A DNA stretch of 64,000 bases from Elephas maximus indicus (GCF_024166365.1 NC_064825.1:104174480-104238479); one strand, 5' to 3'; positions 1 through 12,916 are shown, counted from the first letter of the stretch. Translations and numbers: made by a program. The notes: generated by a model not told the origin, from the letters alone.

Positions 1-816
1 TTGTTGAATTGGTAACAACAATTTCAGGAATACATCATAGCAGCTACTTCAATTTCACTCAGGTAATCCTTACTGAGTTTTTATATGTTTTTTTCCCATA
101 TATATCTTACTCAATTTTAAAATTCATGGATCAAACTTTAGGCCTCCAAGAAAAAATATGCAAGTTATATTTCATCTCTGGGCAAAATTTAATAATGAAA
201 ACTGTAGAAATTTGGAAAATAATAAAAAACATAAATAAGTAAAATTTCACACATTATTTCACATGTCAGAATAAATGTACTACGTATTATTTTATTCCCT
301 GACAAACTTTTTATATGTCTATATTAAAAGTAAAACAAAACATAATGTTTTATAAATAGAACTTTTGAATTTGAATTTTATTCTTAAAATATACAAATAA
401 AATATATAATCTTCAAATACTAATTCTGTGACTCTTATTCCCTAACATTTTTACTTATAGTATATTTACAAAATTATAATTATGATATAAAGACTCTTTT
501 GTACTTTTTAATTCATGTTATTTTATATACATACTTAAAGACTTTTGAGTCTCTAAAACTATCACTTTTAATGACTATATTATTCCCTCATGCCGATGTT
601 CAAGTGAAAATTTGCAAAGATTACCCTGATCCTAAGAATAGCTGTTCCTTTCTTCTGGCTATTCTGTTTCATAAGAATTTTTTAAATGTCAGGATACTAA
701 AAGACTAACAGGGTCAACTAAGAGAAGTTTCGAGGTACCTATTCCTAGGGAGTCTAGGGAACAGAAGGAATCATCTGAGAGAATGGAAGAGTACTGTGAA
801 AAGACAAGAGTTTTGG
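1..816. other. No gene seen
   Basis: AT-rich sequence upstream of OR1. Open frames are short and have no recognisable similarity. A 5' UTR exon or promoter of OR1 could lie here or beyond the window but was not identified. Confidence 0.6.
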
Positions 817-866
817 ATTGTTTGATTCTTCTCTGGTTTTCCTTTTCCCTCCTTTTTTTTTTTTAG
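817..866 (+). other. 5' UTR splice acceptor of OR1
   Basis: A pyrimidine-rich tract ends in a run of T and then AG at 865-866. The exon would begin GTAAGAAAAA at 867 and reach the start codon at 913. OR genes usually have a coding exon with a short 5' leader spliced to distant non-coding exons. No donor or upstream exon could be identified here. Confidence 0.65.
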
Positions 867-912
867 GTAAGAAAAAATCCGTTCCTGGAAATTTATCACC
901 AGTAACACATAG

Positions 913-1839
913 ATGGAGAATAACAGGAATGTGACTGAATTCATTTTAATAGGTCTTACACAGAACCCAAAGATGCAGAAATTAGTGTTTGTGGTATTTT
1001 TGGTTCTGTACGTGGTAACACTCTCAGGCAATCTACTTATTGTTGTTACTATTGCTACCAGCCAGGCTCTGAGCTCCCCCATGTACTTCTTCTTGACCCA
1101 CCTTTCTTTGATAGACACAGTTTATTCCTCTTCTTCAGCTCCTAAGCTGATTGTGGACTCCCTTCAGGAGAAGAAAATGATTTCCTTTAATGGGTGTATG
1201 GCCCAAGCCTATGCAGAACACATCTTTGGTGCTACTGAAATCATCCTGTTGACAGTGATGGCCTATGACCGCTATGTGGCCATCTGTAAACCCCTGCACT
1301 ACATAAACATCATGAGCCACAGGCTGTGCATTCTCCTGGTAGGAGTGGCTTGGACTGGAGGATTTCTCCATGCAACTGTTCAGATCCTCTTCACAGTCTG
1401 GCTGCCCTTCTGTGGCCCCAATATCATAGACCACTTCATGTGTGATTTGTATCCCTTGTTGAAGCTTGTCTGCATGGACACTCATACCCTTGGTCTCTTT
1501 GTTGCTGCCAATAGTGGATTCATATGCTTGTTAAACTTCCTCCTCTTGATGGTCTCCTATGTGGTCATCCTGCACTCTCTAAGGGCCCACAGCTTGGAGG
1601 GAAGGCGCAAAGCCCTTTCCACCTGTGTCTCTCACATCACAGTTGTCATCTTATGCTTTGTGCCCTGCATATTTGTGTATCTGCGCCCAGTGACGACTCT
1701 GCCCATAGATAAAGCTGTGGCTGTCTTTTATACTATGATGGCTCCTATGTTAAATCCCTTAATTTATACTCTCAGAAATACTGAGATTAAAACTGCCATG
1801 AGGAAGCTCTGGAGCAAAAAAGTGATTTCAGCTGATTGA
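913..1839 (+). CDS. OR4C12: Olfactory receptor, OR4C12-like (OR1)
   Basis: This is a 308-residue class A odorant receptor of the type that couples to the olfactory G protein in sensory cilia. It is intact and of normal family length. The sequence shows an N-glycosylation site NVT near residue 6, GN at 39-40 in TM1, PMYFFL at 56-61 in TM2, the TM3 disulfide cysteine C95, [10 protein letters not shown] at 116-125, KALSTCVSH at 233-241 opening TM6, and [12 protein letters not shown] at 278-289 in TM7. The second extracellular loop carries the usual extra cysteines (C167, C177, C187). The start is the ATG at 913, 46 bases after a strong splice acceptor, and the coding region is a single exon. Phrases such as [16 protein letters not shown] and [11 protein letters not shown] match human OR4C12 as I remember it; that was not checked. 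It lies tail-to-tail with OR2, and its flanks do not match the three other OR units. The ligand is unknown. Confidence 0.93.
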   Translation: MENNRNVTEFILIGLTQNPKMQKLVFVVFLVLYVVTLSGNLLIVVTIATSQALSSPMYFFLTHLSLIDTVYSSSSAPKLIVDSLQEKKMISFNGCMAQAYAEHIFGATEIILLTVMAYDRYVAICKPLHYINIMSHRLCILLVGVAWTGGFLHATVQILFTVWLPFCGPNIIDHFMCDLYPLLKLVCMDTHTLGLFVAANSGFICLLNFLLLMVSYVVILHSLRAHSLEGRRKALSTCVSHITVVILCFVPCIFVYLRPVTTLPIDKAVAVFYTMMAPMLNPLIYTLRNTEIKTAMRKLWSKKVISAD

Positions 1840-4800
1840 ACAGAATCAGTGAGCATTGTAGGTAGGGGTAATAGAGGCAGTATAGTCCAGCCCTCTTGAT
1901 CTATAGATGGAGATGTATACTTTGAGAAGACTGGAATCCAGAAAGTCTCCCACCCCACACTCTGTCACCACACTTTACTGATTCCAATTCAATAAATACT
2001 CATTGATGACCTGGATACTAGAAACATTTATAGGAGCTAAAAGGTATGACCCTAGAATGTTGGATTGATATTAAAATAATCTTAAGTAACACAATGATGT
2101 TGGTTACTGCCGATTATTGAAAATAACATGTTTAATATTATTCATTTGTTTTGGATTCTGCTGTCAATGCAAATTTTCTCTTGTGAGTTTTCTTGTTCAT
2201 TAGATGTTGATTGCATATTTAAAAGGATACTGTTTTCCACATGCCTATAAGGCTGCCATTATATTAAAAAAAAAAAAAAGCACTGGCCATATCATGTTAG
2301 GATCCAGTCAGGAGACAGGCCACATGTAATTTGAAAAGGGAAAGTTTACCTTCAGCTATTAGTCATATCAGGTATTGATTACAATGGGGTATTAACTATA
2401 ATGGGGTAAATAATACCCTGGCGCTCAGAGACAGAGTATCCCAGGAAGGAGCAAACTTAGAATGTGGGCTGCTTCCTCAAGGCTGGGATTCCCATCTTTT
2501 GGAGAAGGTGTGATTATAGCCTACTGGATGGTGGGGAATTTTATTGGGTTTCCTTGGGCAATAAATAGACCACATTATCTAGACCTAGGCTGGCAGCAAG
2601 AAACTCACCTGGAACTGCCAAGCTTGGAGCCTCCCACTGGGGTGCTGGTGTGTAAGGCTGGTGGACAAGGAACTATGCTGTAATGGCAAACAGCAACTTC
2701 CCCCCTGGGTGCAGGTGGATGTCAAGGCTGGCAGAAAACACCACACCAGTCTGCAGATAGGCCAGGGTGGGAAGCTGATCACAGGGATGTCTGTGAGATT
2801 CACTGGAATCTGCCTGCAGAGGTGGCACTGAATGTCAGCGGGAAACTGTCTATGGCAGTTGCCACTGAAACTCCACGGCAGTGAACGGCACTGTAAGTGC
2901 CCTCTTCTACCACCCCCCTTCCCCCTCAGTACCCTGCTGGCAGCTACATAGAGCAAGCTGTAGACAGAAGTTTATCAAAACCAGGAAGAGATGCCCCTTT
3001 CAGTGCCCTCTATTGACAAAGCTTAACATTATGCCAGGTGCAAAGAAGAAATGCTTACAGGGTTCATCTTATTTAACATAGAGCAGGCAATGAAGTGTGT
3101 ATGTGCAGCTGAGAGGCAATACACTGATAACTGGGGCACACATTTTATCTTTAATTCCTATAGCCCATTTTACAGGTTATTGAGGCTCAGGTATGTGGCA
3201 TTATTTGATCAAATCTCAAGATACTGGCAGAACTAAGACATAAACTGAGGGTATGATAAGATTCCTTATTCTGTATACTCACTTCTCATTATATAGCCCT
3301 AAATAAGAACTTCCTTTCTTTATTGGTATTAAGAAGTTGTAATCATTTTTACTTATAAAGCCTAAAAGTAAATGAAAACAGTCTAATTTATCAAAAAGAT
3401 TATGTATGATCTATTGCGATGATTTCATGTAATTTTCCTGTTAGGTATACTTGGTATCTTATTAATCCTTTCATTGAAGAAGGAGGGATAACAACAAGGA
3501 GGTGATTTTCTGGAACATAAATATTGAAAGGAGAGGTTCGTTTTTTCCTTGGTAAAATTACTGTCATTTAAAAGTTTAACCCTGATTTTTCGCTGGCTCA
3601 GTGGATGTAGCAGTCTTCAAAATGTGAAGGGTCTAGCCTCTTCCCCCATCAAAGGGTTTCATGATGTTGTATGTGGATTCGAGTTTGGCACCAGATTGGG
3701 GGCAAGAATAGCTAGATAAGGTGAAGCTATGAAAAAATCTGAAAGTAGATAACATCTAGGTTGAAAGCCAGAACTGAAAACCAAAAGTTAGTGAAATCAA
3801 GTCTGGCAGTAAGGCAAGGAGACAGATAACTGACATCAAGATGATCAAGAAATTTGAATGGTGGGTGGAGACTGGAAAGATTCCTGGGGCACAACTTAGG
3901 GTGCCTTTGGACTCATTCTAGAGTTGTGAAGAAATTAATAAAGATACCCATACAGTTTGGACAGAAAGGAATTCAAGGAAGTGGGTGATGTCAGTTAGAA
4001 ACCTTTGTATAGGTTCCCCATCTATCATGTCCAGATGGTTTCTTACATGATCATTAGTTGAACAGCCATAATAAATGATGATCTATACTCACACAACAAT
4101 TGATTGTTTATTTTATTTTAACCTCAACCTCTTTTCATGCAATTTCCAGTGTTCCAGAAGAAAGATCTGATATTAGTCTGATCTTTCATCCTTCCAAGGT
4201 GAACTCTTTTTTTCTCTCTGAAAACACTTATATTTCCTCATTATCCTTGCAATATTTAAATTTTATCAGGGTGTGTCCAGAAGTGGGTCTTTTTAAATTC
4301 ACACTGATTGGCACTTGATCAACTCTTCTACTGTAAAAACTAATATCTTTATTCATTTCTGAAACACTCATCTCTTATCAACCTTTGATTATTTTCTCTC
4401 CTCCTTACTGTTTCTGTTTTCCCTTCATGGAATTCCAAATATGCATATGTGGACATAGATATTTTGTTAAATAAAACTCCCTCCCACATTTTTTCATTTA
4501 TTTCCTTGGCAATATCATTAAGTTTAACAGATTGTATTTTACATCTTTGCAATCAATTATTCAGTCTATGTAACTGATTTTTTTTTTTCATTTTGGCAAC
4601 CTTATGGTTAACTGTCAAGAACTTCTCTTTGTTCTCTGATTAGTCTTCTACAATAAGAAGACTAATTTTATGGATTTGATATCCTTTTGAATTGCTAGTA
4701 ATATACCAATTGGCACTTTAAAAGCTCTATTTTGGGATTAAATTATTTTGTTTTCCTCTGAAAATATCAAAATGCCTATGAGTTATTTCATATACCACCA

Positions 4801-4887
4801 AAGACCATTGATGGTTTACTAAGGCATCCTGGATAATTCTGTCCCCTACTACCTTTTTACTTTTTCACTCTTGCTCTGTGATGTCCA
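1840..4887. other. No gene seen
   Basis: 3' flank of OR1 and spacer to unit A. It holds an A run at 2265-2279 and a more GC-rich stretch at about 2280-3080 that may be an old repeat of unknown family. The rest is AT-rich with no recognisable features. Confidence 0.55.
1991..1996 (+). promoter_or_regulatory. Candidate poly(A) signal of OR1
   Basis: AATAAA lies about 150 bases past the OR1 stop codon. It is the first canonical signal downstream, but in AT-rich DNA such hexamers are common, so this is only a candidate. Confidence 0.35.
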
Positions 4888-5189
4888 ATGCTTTTACGGC
4901 TTCAATTACCACGTATATGGTCAAGACTCTCATATTCCTCCAGCCTAGATCTTTTTTTCTGAGGATCAGAGCCATACATTCAATTGCCCATGGAGGCAGC
5001 TCCCTTTTTCTCTTAACTGTCCATAGAAAGGTGGAGTTGTGAGCTGTTAGCAGCCTGAACTCAGCAGCTGGGTCATGGTTGCACTGGCCTGGTTAAGAAG
5101 ATTTGTGTGGGACACAAGAGTGCCTACCAACTCTACGTAGTTACTGGCACCACTGTAGTCAAGGCCTCCGTCCTTTCACACCTGAGTTA

Positions 5190-5560
5190 TTATGAAAAAC
5201 TCTTAACTGCTATTCTCTTTTCAATTTGTTCCCATATTGTAGTTAGAGTTTTTATTCTAAAACTCAAATCTAACCACATTACCTACTGGCTTAAAAGACC
5301 TTTCAAAGTTTCCCTTATTTTCCCTAGCATGTGTCTGAGACTCTTCATGATGTTTCCTGTTTCTTTCTTCCCAGTTTCGTGTCTTGGTATTTACCTCTTA
5401 CACATTTAGTTGTTTCTATGCTGCCTGACACACATGGGGGGTTCAATAAATAAATGTTGAATGAATGGATGATTTAATAATCCCAGAGATGCATAATTAT
5501 CTACATTTCCTGAATATGTCTTACTCTTTTTCACCTCCTGGCATTGTTATATGTTCCTTC
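5190..5560 (+). repeat. L2-like ancient repeat, unit A
   Basis: Text such as CTCAAATCTAACCACATTAC, ACTGGCTTAAAAGACC and TTCCCAGTTTCGTGTCTTG resembles the 3' part of ancient L2 elements. Equivalent stretches lie at about 18830-19080 and 56110-56440. No coding frame survives. The family is tentative. Confidence 0.4.
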
Positions 5561-5599
5561 CCCCTAGAAACACATTTTTCCCAACTCTGAAAACTCTTT

Positions 5600-7227
5600 T
5601 CCATTTTTTTGGTCCCATTTTTGATGTCTTTTCGTCTAGGAGATGTTTCCTGGCCCCCAGGTCTCCGTTGTGTCTTCCTCCCATGTGCTTGCATAGCATC
5701 CTGAGTTTCTAGTATCTTATCCTGTATAATACTGTGTTGTACTTTGCTTTCTTCCGGGAGTCCTTCAATGAATTGTAAGTAGGACTTGCGTCTCTTTTTA
5801 CTCACAACCAAAGTCCCAGCCAATATCACGATGCATAATGTATTACTTGAGTTCAAAAAATATGTGTTGGTTAATGATGAACACATGAATGATGCAGAGG
5901 ATAGAATATGTGTATGCTGAAGTTGATTTGTGTGGAGACAAGGTCGTACTTTTTTTTAAAACAATTTTTAATAATGAAATATTACCAAAGAGTAAATTAA
6001 TGAAGAAACATAATATACACTCTTTCATAAGACAATGAAACCTAGTTGAGAGCAGGGAGAATATCAAGGTAAATTATTTGCTCAGACACTGAGAACCTTA
6101 GTTTCATTTCTTTCTCATTCCTTAGTTTAAACAGGAATGAAAACAAATTCTGAGTCCCAAGAGGTCTAGCTAAAATTTTCCTTAGAGCCTGACTCAGATA
6201 AAGGTAGGAAAGAATTCCCTAGAGGCCAGTATTATTGTTTGTTGATCTAGTTTTTATCCAATTTTCATCTTCCTTTATACTTTTAATTGTTCATTCAATA
6301 TTTATTGTGCACCAGATATTGTGCCATATTGTGGAAACTGTTGTACCTAGCAGGCAACTATTTTATGATGAATGACTGCATATTTAATGAATAGAATATT
6401 CCACTGACATTTAAATGTTCCTTTTTGAGTCATCACTCTTTCTGGGTGACATGAGCAACACAAAACAGTTCTGAAGCCACATGGAAATTTGGAAACATGG
6501 CCTAAGCTTCATTACCTGCCCCTCAGAGATTGAATGATCCATTGTTTTCATAGTCATAAAGTATCTAGATACCATAATGTTGCACTCAACAAATGACCAT
6601 GAATTGTGGTACATAAAAGTTAACTGATTAGTGAAAAACTATTAGGTTTTTAGTTATAGATAATGAACTAAGGTGTACAATTTGCCCAGCACAGTCTCTT
6701 GCTCAATAAATGGTAGCTACTGCTACTATTTGACCTTTTTATCATTATTGCCTGGCAATATATCACACAATTAGGAGCATCATCTGTGACATAGATAAGA
6801 TTTTTGTTCCTGGCTCTTCAGTGTATCTATTTTTATACCTTCTTCTTTTTGTCAGATGCTTACTTGTAAAATGGGAATAATAGCAGTATCTATCTTTCTG
6901 GATTGTTATAGACATTATTGCTCAATGTTAATGTATTTTTATTATTTCTCTTATTTTTTATTACAAGGAAAATCTGTGCATCTATTTACCTGGATTATGC
7001 TAGTAAAACTAAGCCCTGATTTGGTTAAATTTTCTAAATATGCAAAGAATGCTCTTGGTTGGATTTTCTCTTTTTTCTTGCAGCATTACTGCTCTGCTAA
7101 ATCGCAATATCTATGCATTGTAATGATTAATTTCTCCTTATCTCATAAGTAGTATTTGCAGAGAAATACTAAATGTTCTCTTGTCTTTTTACTCAACAGA
7201 GTCATTGTTATGCTCTAGAGACATTTA
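5600..7227. other. 3' flank of OR2, no gene seen
   Basis: Non-coding and collinear with 19740-24536 (minus the RTE) and 56570-58407. A conserved stretch near 7000-7100 (TATGCAAAGAATGCTC) recurs near 24350 and 58215. Frames in it are not conserved between units. Confidence 0.6.
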
Positions 7228-8151
7228 TTACTTACTTGAAATAGCTTTCCCGCTACACAATTTCCTGATGGCATTTTTCATCTGGGCATTTCTCAAGGTA
7301 TAGATTAAAGGATTTAACATTGGAGTTATGATGGTGTAGAATACAGCAACTGCTTTGTCAACAGATAAAGTAGCTGCAGGTCTCATATACACAAATATGC
7401 AGGGCACAAAGAATAAGACAACCACTGTGATGTGGGAAACACAAGTTGAGAGAGCTTTCCGCCTCCCCTCTAAGCTGTGGGTCTTTAGGGAGCACAGGAT
7501 GACCACATAGGAGACCAGCAAGAGGAGAAAGTTTAACAGGCAGATGAACCCACTGTTGGCAGCAACAAAGAGCCCTAGAATGTGAGTATCAGTGCAGGCA
7601 AGATTGAGCAAAGGGTTCAGATCACACATAAAGTGATCTATGATGTTAGGGCCACAGAAGGGTAATCTAAAGACGAAGAGGATCTGTATGGTTGCATGGA
7701 GAAAGCCTCCCACCCACACGACTTCCACTAGCAGGCCACATACTCTCTGGTTCACGATAGTAGTGTAGTGCAAGGGCTTGCAGATGGCTACATAGCGATC
7801 ATAAGCCATCACAGTAAGAAGGATTCCTTCAGTACCTCCAAAGAAATGTTCCCCAAAAACTTGGGTCATACATCCATTGAACAGGATGGTCTTCCTTTCA
7901 TGGAGTGAATCTATGATCAGTTTAGGGGTATTGACAGAGGAATAGCAAGCATCGATAAAGGAGAGATGTGCCAGAAAAAAGTACATAGGGGATCCCAGTG
8001 ATGGGCTGGCAGTGATGGTGACCACAACGAGTACATTTCCTACCACAGTGATGATGTAGATGATAGAAAACACGGTAAACATGATTTTCTGCATCTTTGG
8101 ATTCTCTGTGAGCCCCAGTAGAACAAACTCTGTCACGTTCCTACTCTCCAT
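7228..8151 (-). CDS. OR4C13: Olfactory receptor, OR4C13-like (OR2, unit A)
   Basis: This is an intact 307-residue odorant receptor. It has NVT near residue 5, PMYFFL in TM2, [13 protein letters not shown] at the start of TM3, [10 protein letters not shown] at 115-124, [13 protein letters not shown] into TM6, and [12 protein letters not shown] in TM7. An ATG 16 codons further upstream (at 8199) is open in frame, but it falls inside the pyrimidine tract of the splice acceptor. The start at 8151 (MESRNVTEF) is therefore chosen; it matches the N-termini of the other copies. The C-terminus KNAIRKLCS and much of the body resemble human OR4C13 from memory. It reads toward OR1 and is the most diverged of the three tandem copies, so it serves as an outgroup for OR3 and OR4. 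The stop codon overlaps an AATAAA on the minus strand. Confidence 0.94.
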   Translation of the reverse strand: MESRNVTEFVLLGLTENPKMQKIMFTVFSIIYIITVVGNVLVVVTITASPSLGSPMYFFLAHLSFIDACYSSVNTPKLIIDSLHERKTILFNGCMTQVFGEHFFGGTEGILLTVMAYDRYVAICKPLHYTTIVNQRVCGLLVEVVWVGGFLHATIQILFVFRLPFCGPNIIDHFMCDLNPLLNLACTDTHILGLFVAANSGFICLLNFLLLLVSYVVILCSLKTHSLEGRRKALSTCVSHITVVVLFFVPCIFVYMRPAATLSVDKAVAVFYTIITPMLNPLIYTLRNAQMKNAIRKLCSGKAISSK

Positions 8152-8189
8152 GTATTTTATATGATGGCCACTAGTTTTAATCACATTAC

Positions 8190-8210
8190 CTGAAAACAAA
8201 ACATTTTATT
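8190..8210 (-). other. 5' UTR splice acceptor of OR2
   Basis: On the minus strand a T-rich tract ends in TTTTCAG, with AG at 8190-8191. The exon starts GTAATGTGATTAA at 8189, 38 bases before the ATG. The same GTAATG exon start is found at OR3 and OR4. Confidence 0.7.
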
Positions 8211-9390
8211 AAAACAACCCTGAATGTATTAAGATTATCTATAATGATAAATAATAAATGTCTGAATTCTACTGATTTGTGAATTGCTATTTTTTTTTTC
8301 AGATGGAAATACAGGTTCTGAATACTTGAAGATAACTTACACTTCTAACTAAGAATTCTGATAATAATATAAATAGGGGGGACTTCAGTAAACATACAGG
8401 GCAGGAGATGGTCTATGTAACTTAGCCATCTGAGATGACCAAGAGCCTAATTTGAAGTACTGATAATATACACAGTGGCACGTAAGCCTGAGAATGGAGG
8501 TAGGAGATGGATGTAAAGACCATGGAGGTAAAGCAATTTGCCCTTACTCTTTAGGAAATAGAGACTCATGCAAAGTTTTTGAGAATGTGAGTGGAAAGAT
8601 GAAGAGGAACTTGAGAAAGAGGGAATCTTGAAATATTAGTCCAGTAAAGGTCTTTGTGTGTCTTGGACAATGATCAGTAAGCTGTTGGAAGGCAGAGACA
8701 GGCAGAGCATTTAGCAGACTATTTACAGTTGTTGACATAAGGAGTACAGGGCACTGGTGACGAGAATGGAAGAAAGGATAGAAAAGCTACTGTGAAAGAA
8801 TTCACAATGTTTATTATCTAAACTCAATTACTGTATAATAGCTAATAATATATAGATCTTAATAACTGCTTGCCATGAGTATGGTGTGGTAGCAAGAGCT
8901 TTTTATATGTGATTCCATTTAATCTTTATAACAGTACGTTTGGTTTATATTACTTCACCCATTTTGCAGATGAGGAAACAACCTCAGAGACTAATCCTCA
9001 TATTTATAATAGCAATGATAATAGTAAATAAAGCTATGGTATATTCTAAGTGTTTTGTAAACATATGCTTATTTAACTACCATTACACACCTAGGGGATG
9101 ATTACTATTATTATTATATTTTTAAATCTATTTTACACTTTAGGAAATAGAAGCACAGAGAAGTTAAGGATCCTTCCCAAGATCAAGCAGTTAATAAAGG
9201 GCAGAGTGAAGATTTGGTCTAAAAGTATTTCTTTTATTTTTTTTTCTTCCAAATTCTTAATCTATACCCTATATTGTTATGTTACAATATGTTAAGCAGT
9301 GTTTAACTAGTATTCTTTTGATACAATCAGAGAAATTATAATTTTTTTAATACTACCTCTAAAGTTTCCTGGCTCATTCCTGGGTTTTGG

Positions 9391-9595
9391 CACCACCGCC
9401 ATGTGTGTCAGTTTGTCTACAGAGGTGGCTTTCGTGTTGTTATGATACTGGAAGCTTTGTCACCTGTATTTCACATACCGGCAGGATCACCCTTGGTAGA
9501 CAGGTTTCAGCGGAGCTTCCAGACTAAGACAGACTAGGAAGAAGGACCTGGCAGTCTACTTCTGAAAAAATTGGCCAGTGAAAACCTTATGAATA
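9391..9595 (+). mobile_element. RTE 5' UTR fragment in unit A
   Basis: About 200 bases match the first part of the full RTE: GTCAGTTTGTCTAC, CAGACTAAGACAGACTAGGA and CAGTCTACTTCTGAAAA. No 3' portion follows. Units B and C lack it at the corresponding place, so it entered unit A alone. Confidence 0.75.
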
Positions 9596-9724
9596 ATACC
9601 TCAGAGACAAGTTTATGTGAAGCAATTTCATCAGCAGAATACACCCACACATACACACATACAAATATAGACTTATATGTCATTGAACATAAACAATGAC
9701 ATAGGATAACTATGTCATTAAATA

Positions 9725-9785
9725 TAAATTACATATATATATACACACACACATATATACACACATTCACACACACATACATATA
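9725..9785. repeat. TA/CA microsatellite
   Basis: Mixed (TA)n and (CA)n tract upstream of OR2, with no matching expansion in units B or C. Confidence 0.9.
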
Positions 9786-11317
9786 ATCATGGAATTCCCA
9801 AATACTAAGAAAATGTTGTACTGTTTCCATTGAAGGGCCTCTTATTTGGCTTTACTCTTTCCTCCTTAACTCCTGTCCAAGCCATGTGCCTCAAACGCTT
9901 CTGCAAAATGTTGAAATCGACTGTTACATGGTTAAGTGTATTGGTTTTAGAAGCAGAAAGATCAGATCTAGAATCTTCCACTTGCAACTTTTTTTATCTG
10001 GGGGTACGTTTCTTTGCACCTTACATCTTGTTTTCTCATCTATAAATTGAGAATAATAATGTCCAGCTCACTGGTTACTACGAGAATTGATTGGGAGGGC
10101 ATATGTGAACACATCTAGCATAGTGCTGGGGACACATGTAGGGCTTTGTTCCATTTTTGCGACTGTACATGCATCTAAGAGAAAGAAAGAATTGATACTT
10201 AAATCAATAATACGAAGAAATATTTAACCATACTATAAGTTCAGGAAGAACAACCTCCAAATTTACCTCTAAAAACGCTAGACTCATATTATCCATAACA
10301 TTTGATACCAGGAAGGGTTCCCTAAGTTTGGTCTTGTACTAAAGAGCTGAGAATTTATGCCATTTAATATTTATATTTGTGTCTTTTTGTGTGAATTATA
10401 TTTAAACCTTGTTTCATCTTCATGATTAGTCTGGATTATTACAAGACATTATCTCCTGGCAAGCATGGTTCCTAATGTTAAAGAGCTAAGTTATATTCCC
10501 ACAAGTTCTTTAATCTCTATGAGCCTCAACTTCTTCATCTGTCAAATGAGATTATGCTTACTCATATCTTTTGATGGACTGGAGTGAGAATGAAATATTA
10601 TAATACCATATTTCAGAAGTGTTAAAAAATAATGATTTCTATATATGGAAAATAACAATCTTTAATAAGAGGCAACACCATTGAGAAACTTACCTTAGTG
10701 GTTTTTACAGATGACCATAATGATGTTCCAGAATGTTCAACAGCAATTCCATCTTTAAACTGATCTCTTTTTGGAGTAAATAACTTTCAATATGAGAACT
10801 ATGAGGCTCTTGGCTAGAGAATATTCAGATAATTCAATATCAAGCAAATGTTGATGAAGAGTTTTTATGAGTCTAAATCTTTCCTTCTAGCCTAAAAACT
10901 TAACCCTTTCTCCAGAAAATCTGGGATTTGAATTTTGAATGGATTCACTTGAAACACTAAGGAGAATTATCTTCTATATGTGGTTCTGGTCTTGCAGGGG
11001 AAAAGGCAGAAAGCGTGGAGGAATCACATTTAAATGACTTAATCCACGCGTGATGAATCTTGCTCTGGATGTGTGAACAATAAGAATAAAAAACCTTCTC
11101 ACTTTGCACTGCATAGATATATAAAGAGGTTTCCAGAAAGACTCAGGGACGTGTCTTGTAGCTGATGCTTGCTCTCTTAGGAATAAATTATCTCCTTTGA
11201 CAGAAAGACTTTGTTTTAGAAGTAGCTGTTCTGGGAAGATGTGTTTGAGAAACTACTAGTTTTGAATAGGGAATTGTATTCCCTCCACTTGGAACCTAAC
11301 CATGTGACAGTCCCTCT

Positions 11318-11835
11318 TATGAACTGAATTTTGTCCCCCCCGAATGTGTATCAACTTGACTAGGTCATGATTCACAGTATTGTGTGACAGTCCACCATTT
11401 TGTAATCTGAAGTGATTTTCCTATATGTTGTAAATCCTGCCTCTATGATGTTAATGAGGCACGGTTAGTGGCAGTTACGTTATTGAGGCTGGTCTCAATG
11501 CAGGAGATCAGTTTGTGTCTTGAGTCAGTCTCTTTTGAGATATAAAAGAGAGACATGAGCAGAAAGATAGGGGGACCTCATATCACCAAGAAAAAGAGCC
11601 AGAAGAATAGCGCGTCCTTTGAATCTGAGGTCCCTGAGCTGAGAAGCTCCTTGACTGGGGAATATTTCATGACAAATACCTTCTCCCAGAGGCTGCAGAG
11701 AAAGAAAGTCTTCCCCTGGAGCTGGCATGCTGAATTTGGACTTCTAGTTTCCTAGACTGTGGGAGAATAAATTTCTGTTTGTTAAAGCTATCCACCTTTG
11801 ATATCTTTGTTATAGCAGCACTAGATAACTAAGAC
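11318..11835 (+). mobile_element. LTR-like element (solo, MaLR-type suspected), unit A only
   Basis: About 515 bases absent from units B and C. They contain a TATA-like ATATAAAAG near 11540 and an AATAAA near 11768. The end, TTATAGCAGCACTAGATAACTAAGACA, has the character of mammalian MaLR LTR ends. ACAGTCCC occurs on both sides. It is a fossil with no coding part. It inserted after unit A separated from B and C. The family name is tentative. Confidence 0.5.
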
Positions 11836-12644
11836 AGTCCCCTTTCTGTATCTAAACCCAGATTGTTAAGGAAGCTGAATACTATGTGAATAGCATGGTA
11901 GGATAATTCCTGTATGTGGACCTATGATGTAATTTACATGTTGACTCACATTACAAAAGGAACGTCTGTGTTTTTATCAATATTAAACCATTCCTGGAAA
12001 TTCATTATTGATTGCTTGAGAGCTAGAGCAGTGAAAGCATAAAATTAATGGTCGATATTTTAAAGTACTTGGCAACTGAAGTTGTTTTGCACAATATCAC
12101 ATAAGTCTTTGGAAGTAGTTAGAAACCCCAGAAGGTGCCAGATTACAGTATCCTCTGGGACTCACAGTCTGGTCAGTATTGAAAGCTGGGGAGCATTAAA
12201 AATGTAGAAAAGAGAGTTCCAGGTGTTCCATGTTTGTCACTTAATATTGTTGGTGGTCTTCCTTTTTAGTCATTCCAGGTGTGCATAGTAATAAATTACT
12301 GTGGTTTAATTTGCATTTCCCTGATGACTAAAGATGTTGAAAATAGTTTTTTCATGTTCTTATTGGCCATTTGTATATATTCTTTTGTTGTATATCTCCT
12401 TTTGTGAAGTTTGAGTTCAAGTCCTTTGCACATTTTAAAAATAGAGATTCTGAGTTTCTTATTACTGAAATTAAATATTCTTTATATATTCTGGATACAA
12501 GTTCTTTGGCATACACATACATTTTTTCTCAAAATTCACAGCTTGTCTTTTCATTTTTTAAAATGATGAGAAGTTTTAAAATTTTGACAAAGTCTAATTT
12601 TTATTATGGTTCATGCTTATTGTGTCATATCTAGGAAATATTGG

Positions 12645-12797
12645 CCTGTTGCCTTCAAGTCAATTCCAACTCATAGCGACCCTATAGTACAGAGTAGAAC
12701 TGCCCCATAGAGTTTCCAAGGAGCGCCTGGTGGATTCAAACTGCCGACCCTTTGGTTTGCAGCCATAGACTTAACTACTACGCCACCAGGGTTTCCA
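12645..12797 (-). mobile_element. AfroSINE
   Basis: On the minus strand it begins GGAAACCCTGGTGGCGTAGT, has a tRNA-like A box and B box region, and then a body ending in GCTATGAGTTGGAATTGACTT. It lies in the old L1 of unit A and is the short form without the extra internal block seen in older copies. Confidence 0.9.
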
Positions 12798-12916
12798 TAT
12801 ACATCTTAAATATATAAAAAATATTTATCTCCAATATTTCATGTTTTCTAATATTATTATATATGGCCTTTTATTTCTAGTTTGAACTTTAAATCCTTTG
12901 TTGTATTGTAGAAATA

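Larger units (their letters stand above)
8220..11317. other. 5' flank of OR2, no gene seen
   Basis: Collinear with 26200-28800 and 60070-62660 apart from the RTE fragment and microsatellite. The upstream exon and promoter of OR2 would be expected on this side. A conserved TTGCTCTGGATGTGTGAACAA followed by a GATATATAAAG word (near 11060-11130) is kept in all three units and may mark a promoter. Confidence 0.5.

Noticed and set aside
913-1839. Antisense and alternative-frame ORFs over the OR coding sequences
   Set aside because: They are shadows of the conserved receptor frame and have no family features.
2280-3080. GC-richer stretch that might be an old retroviral internal piece or another repeat
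   Set aside because: No domain, motif or terminal repeat could be recognised; left unassigned.
8152-8199. Longer N-terminus for OR2 (and likewise for OR3 and OR4)
   Set aside because: The extra codons run through the pyrimidine tract and AG of a splice acceptor and differ between copies, while the MEN/MES start is conserved.
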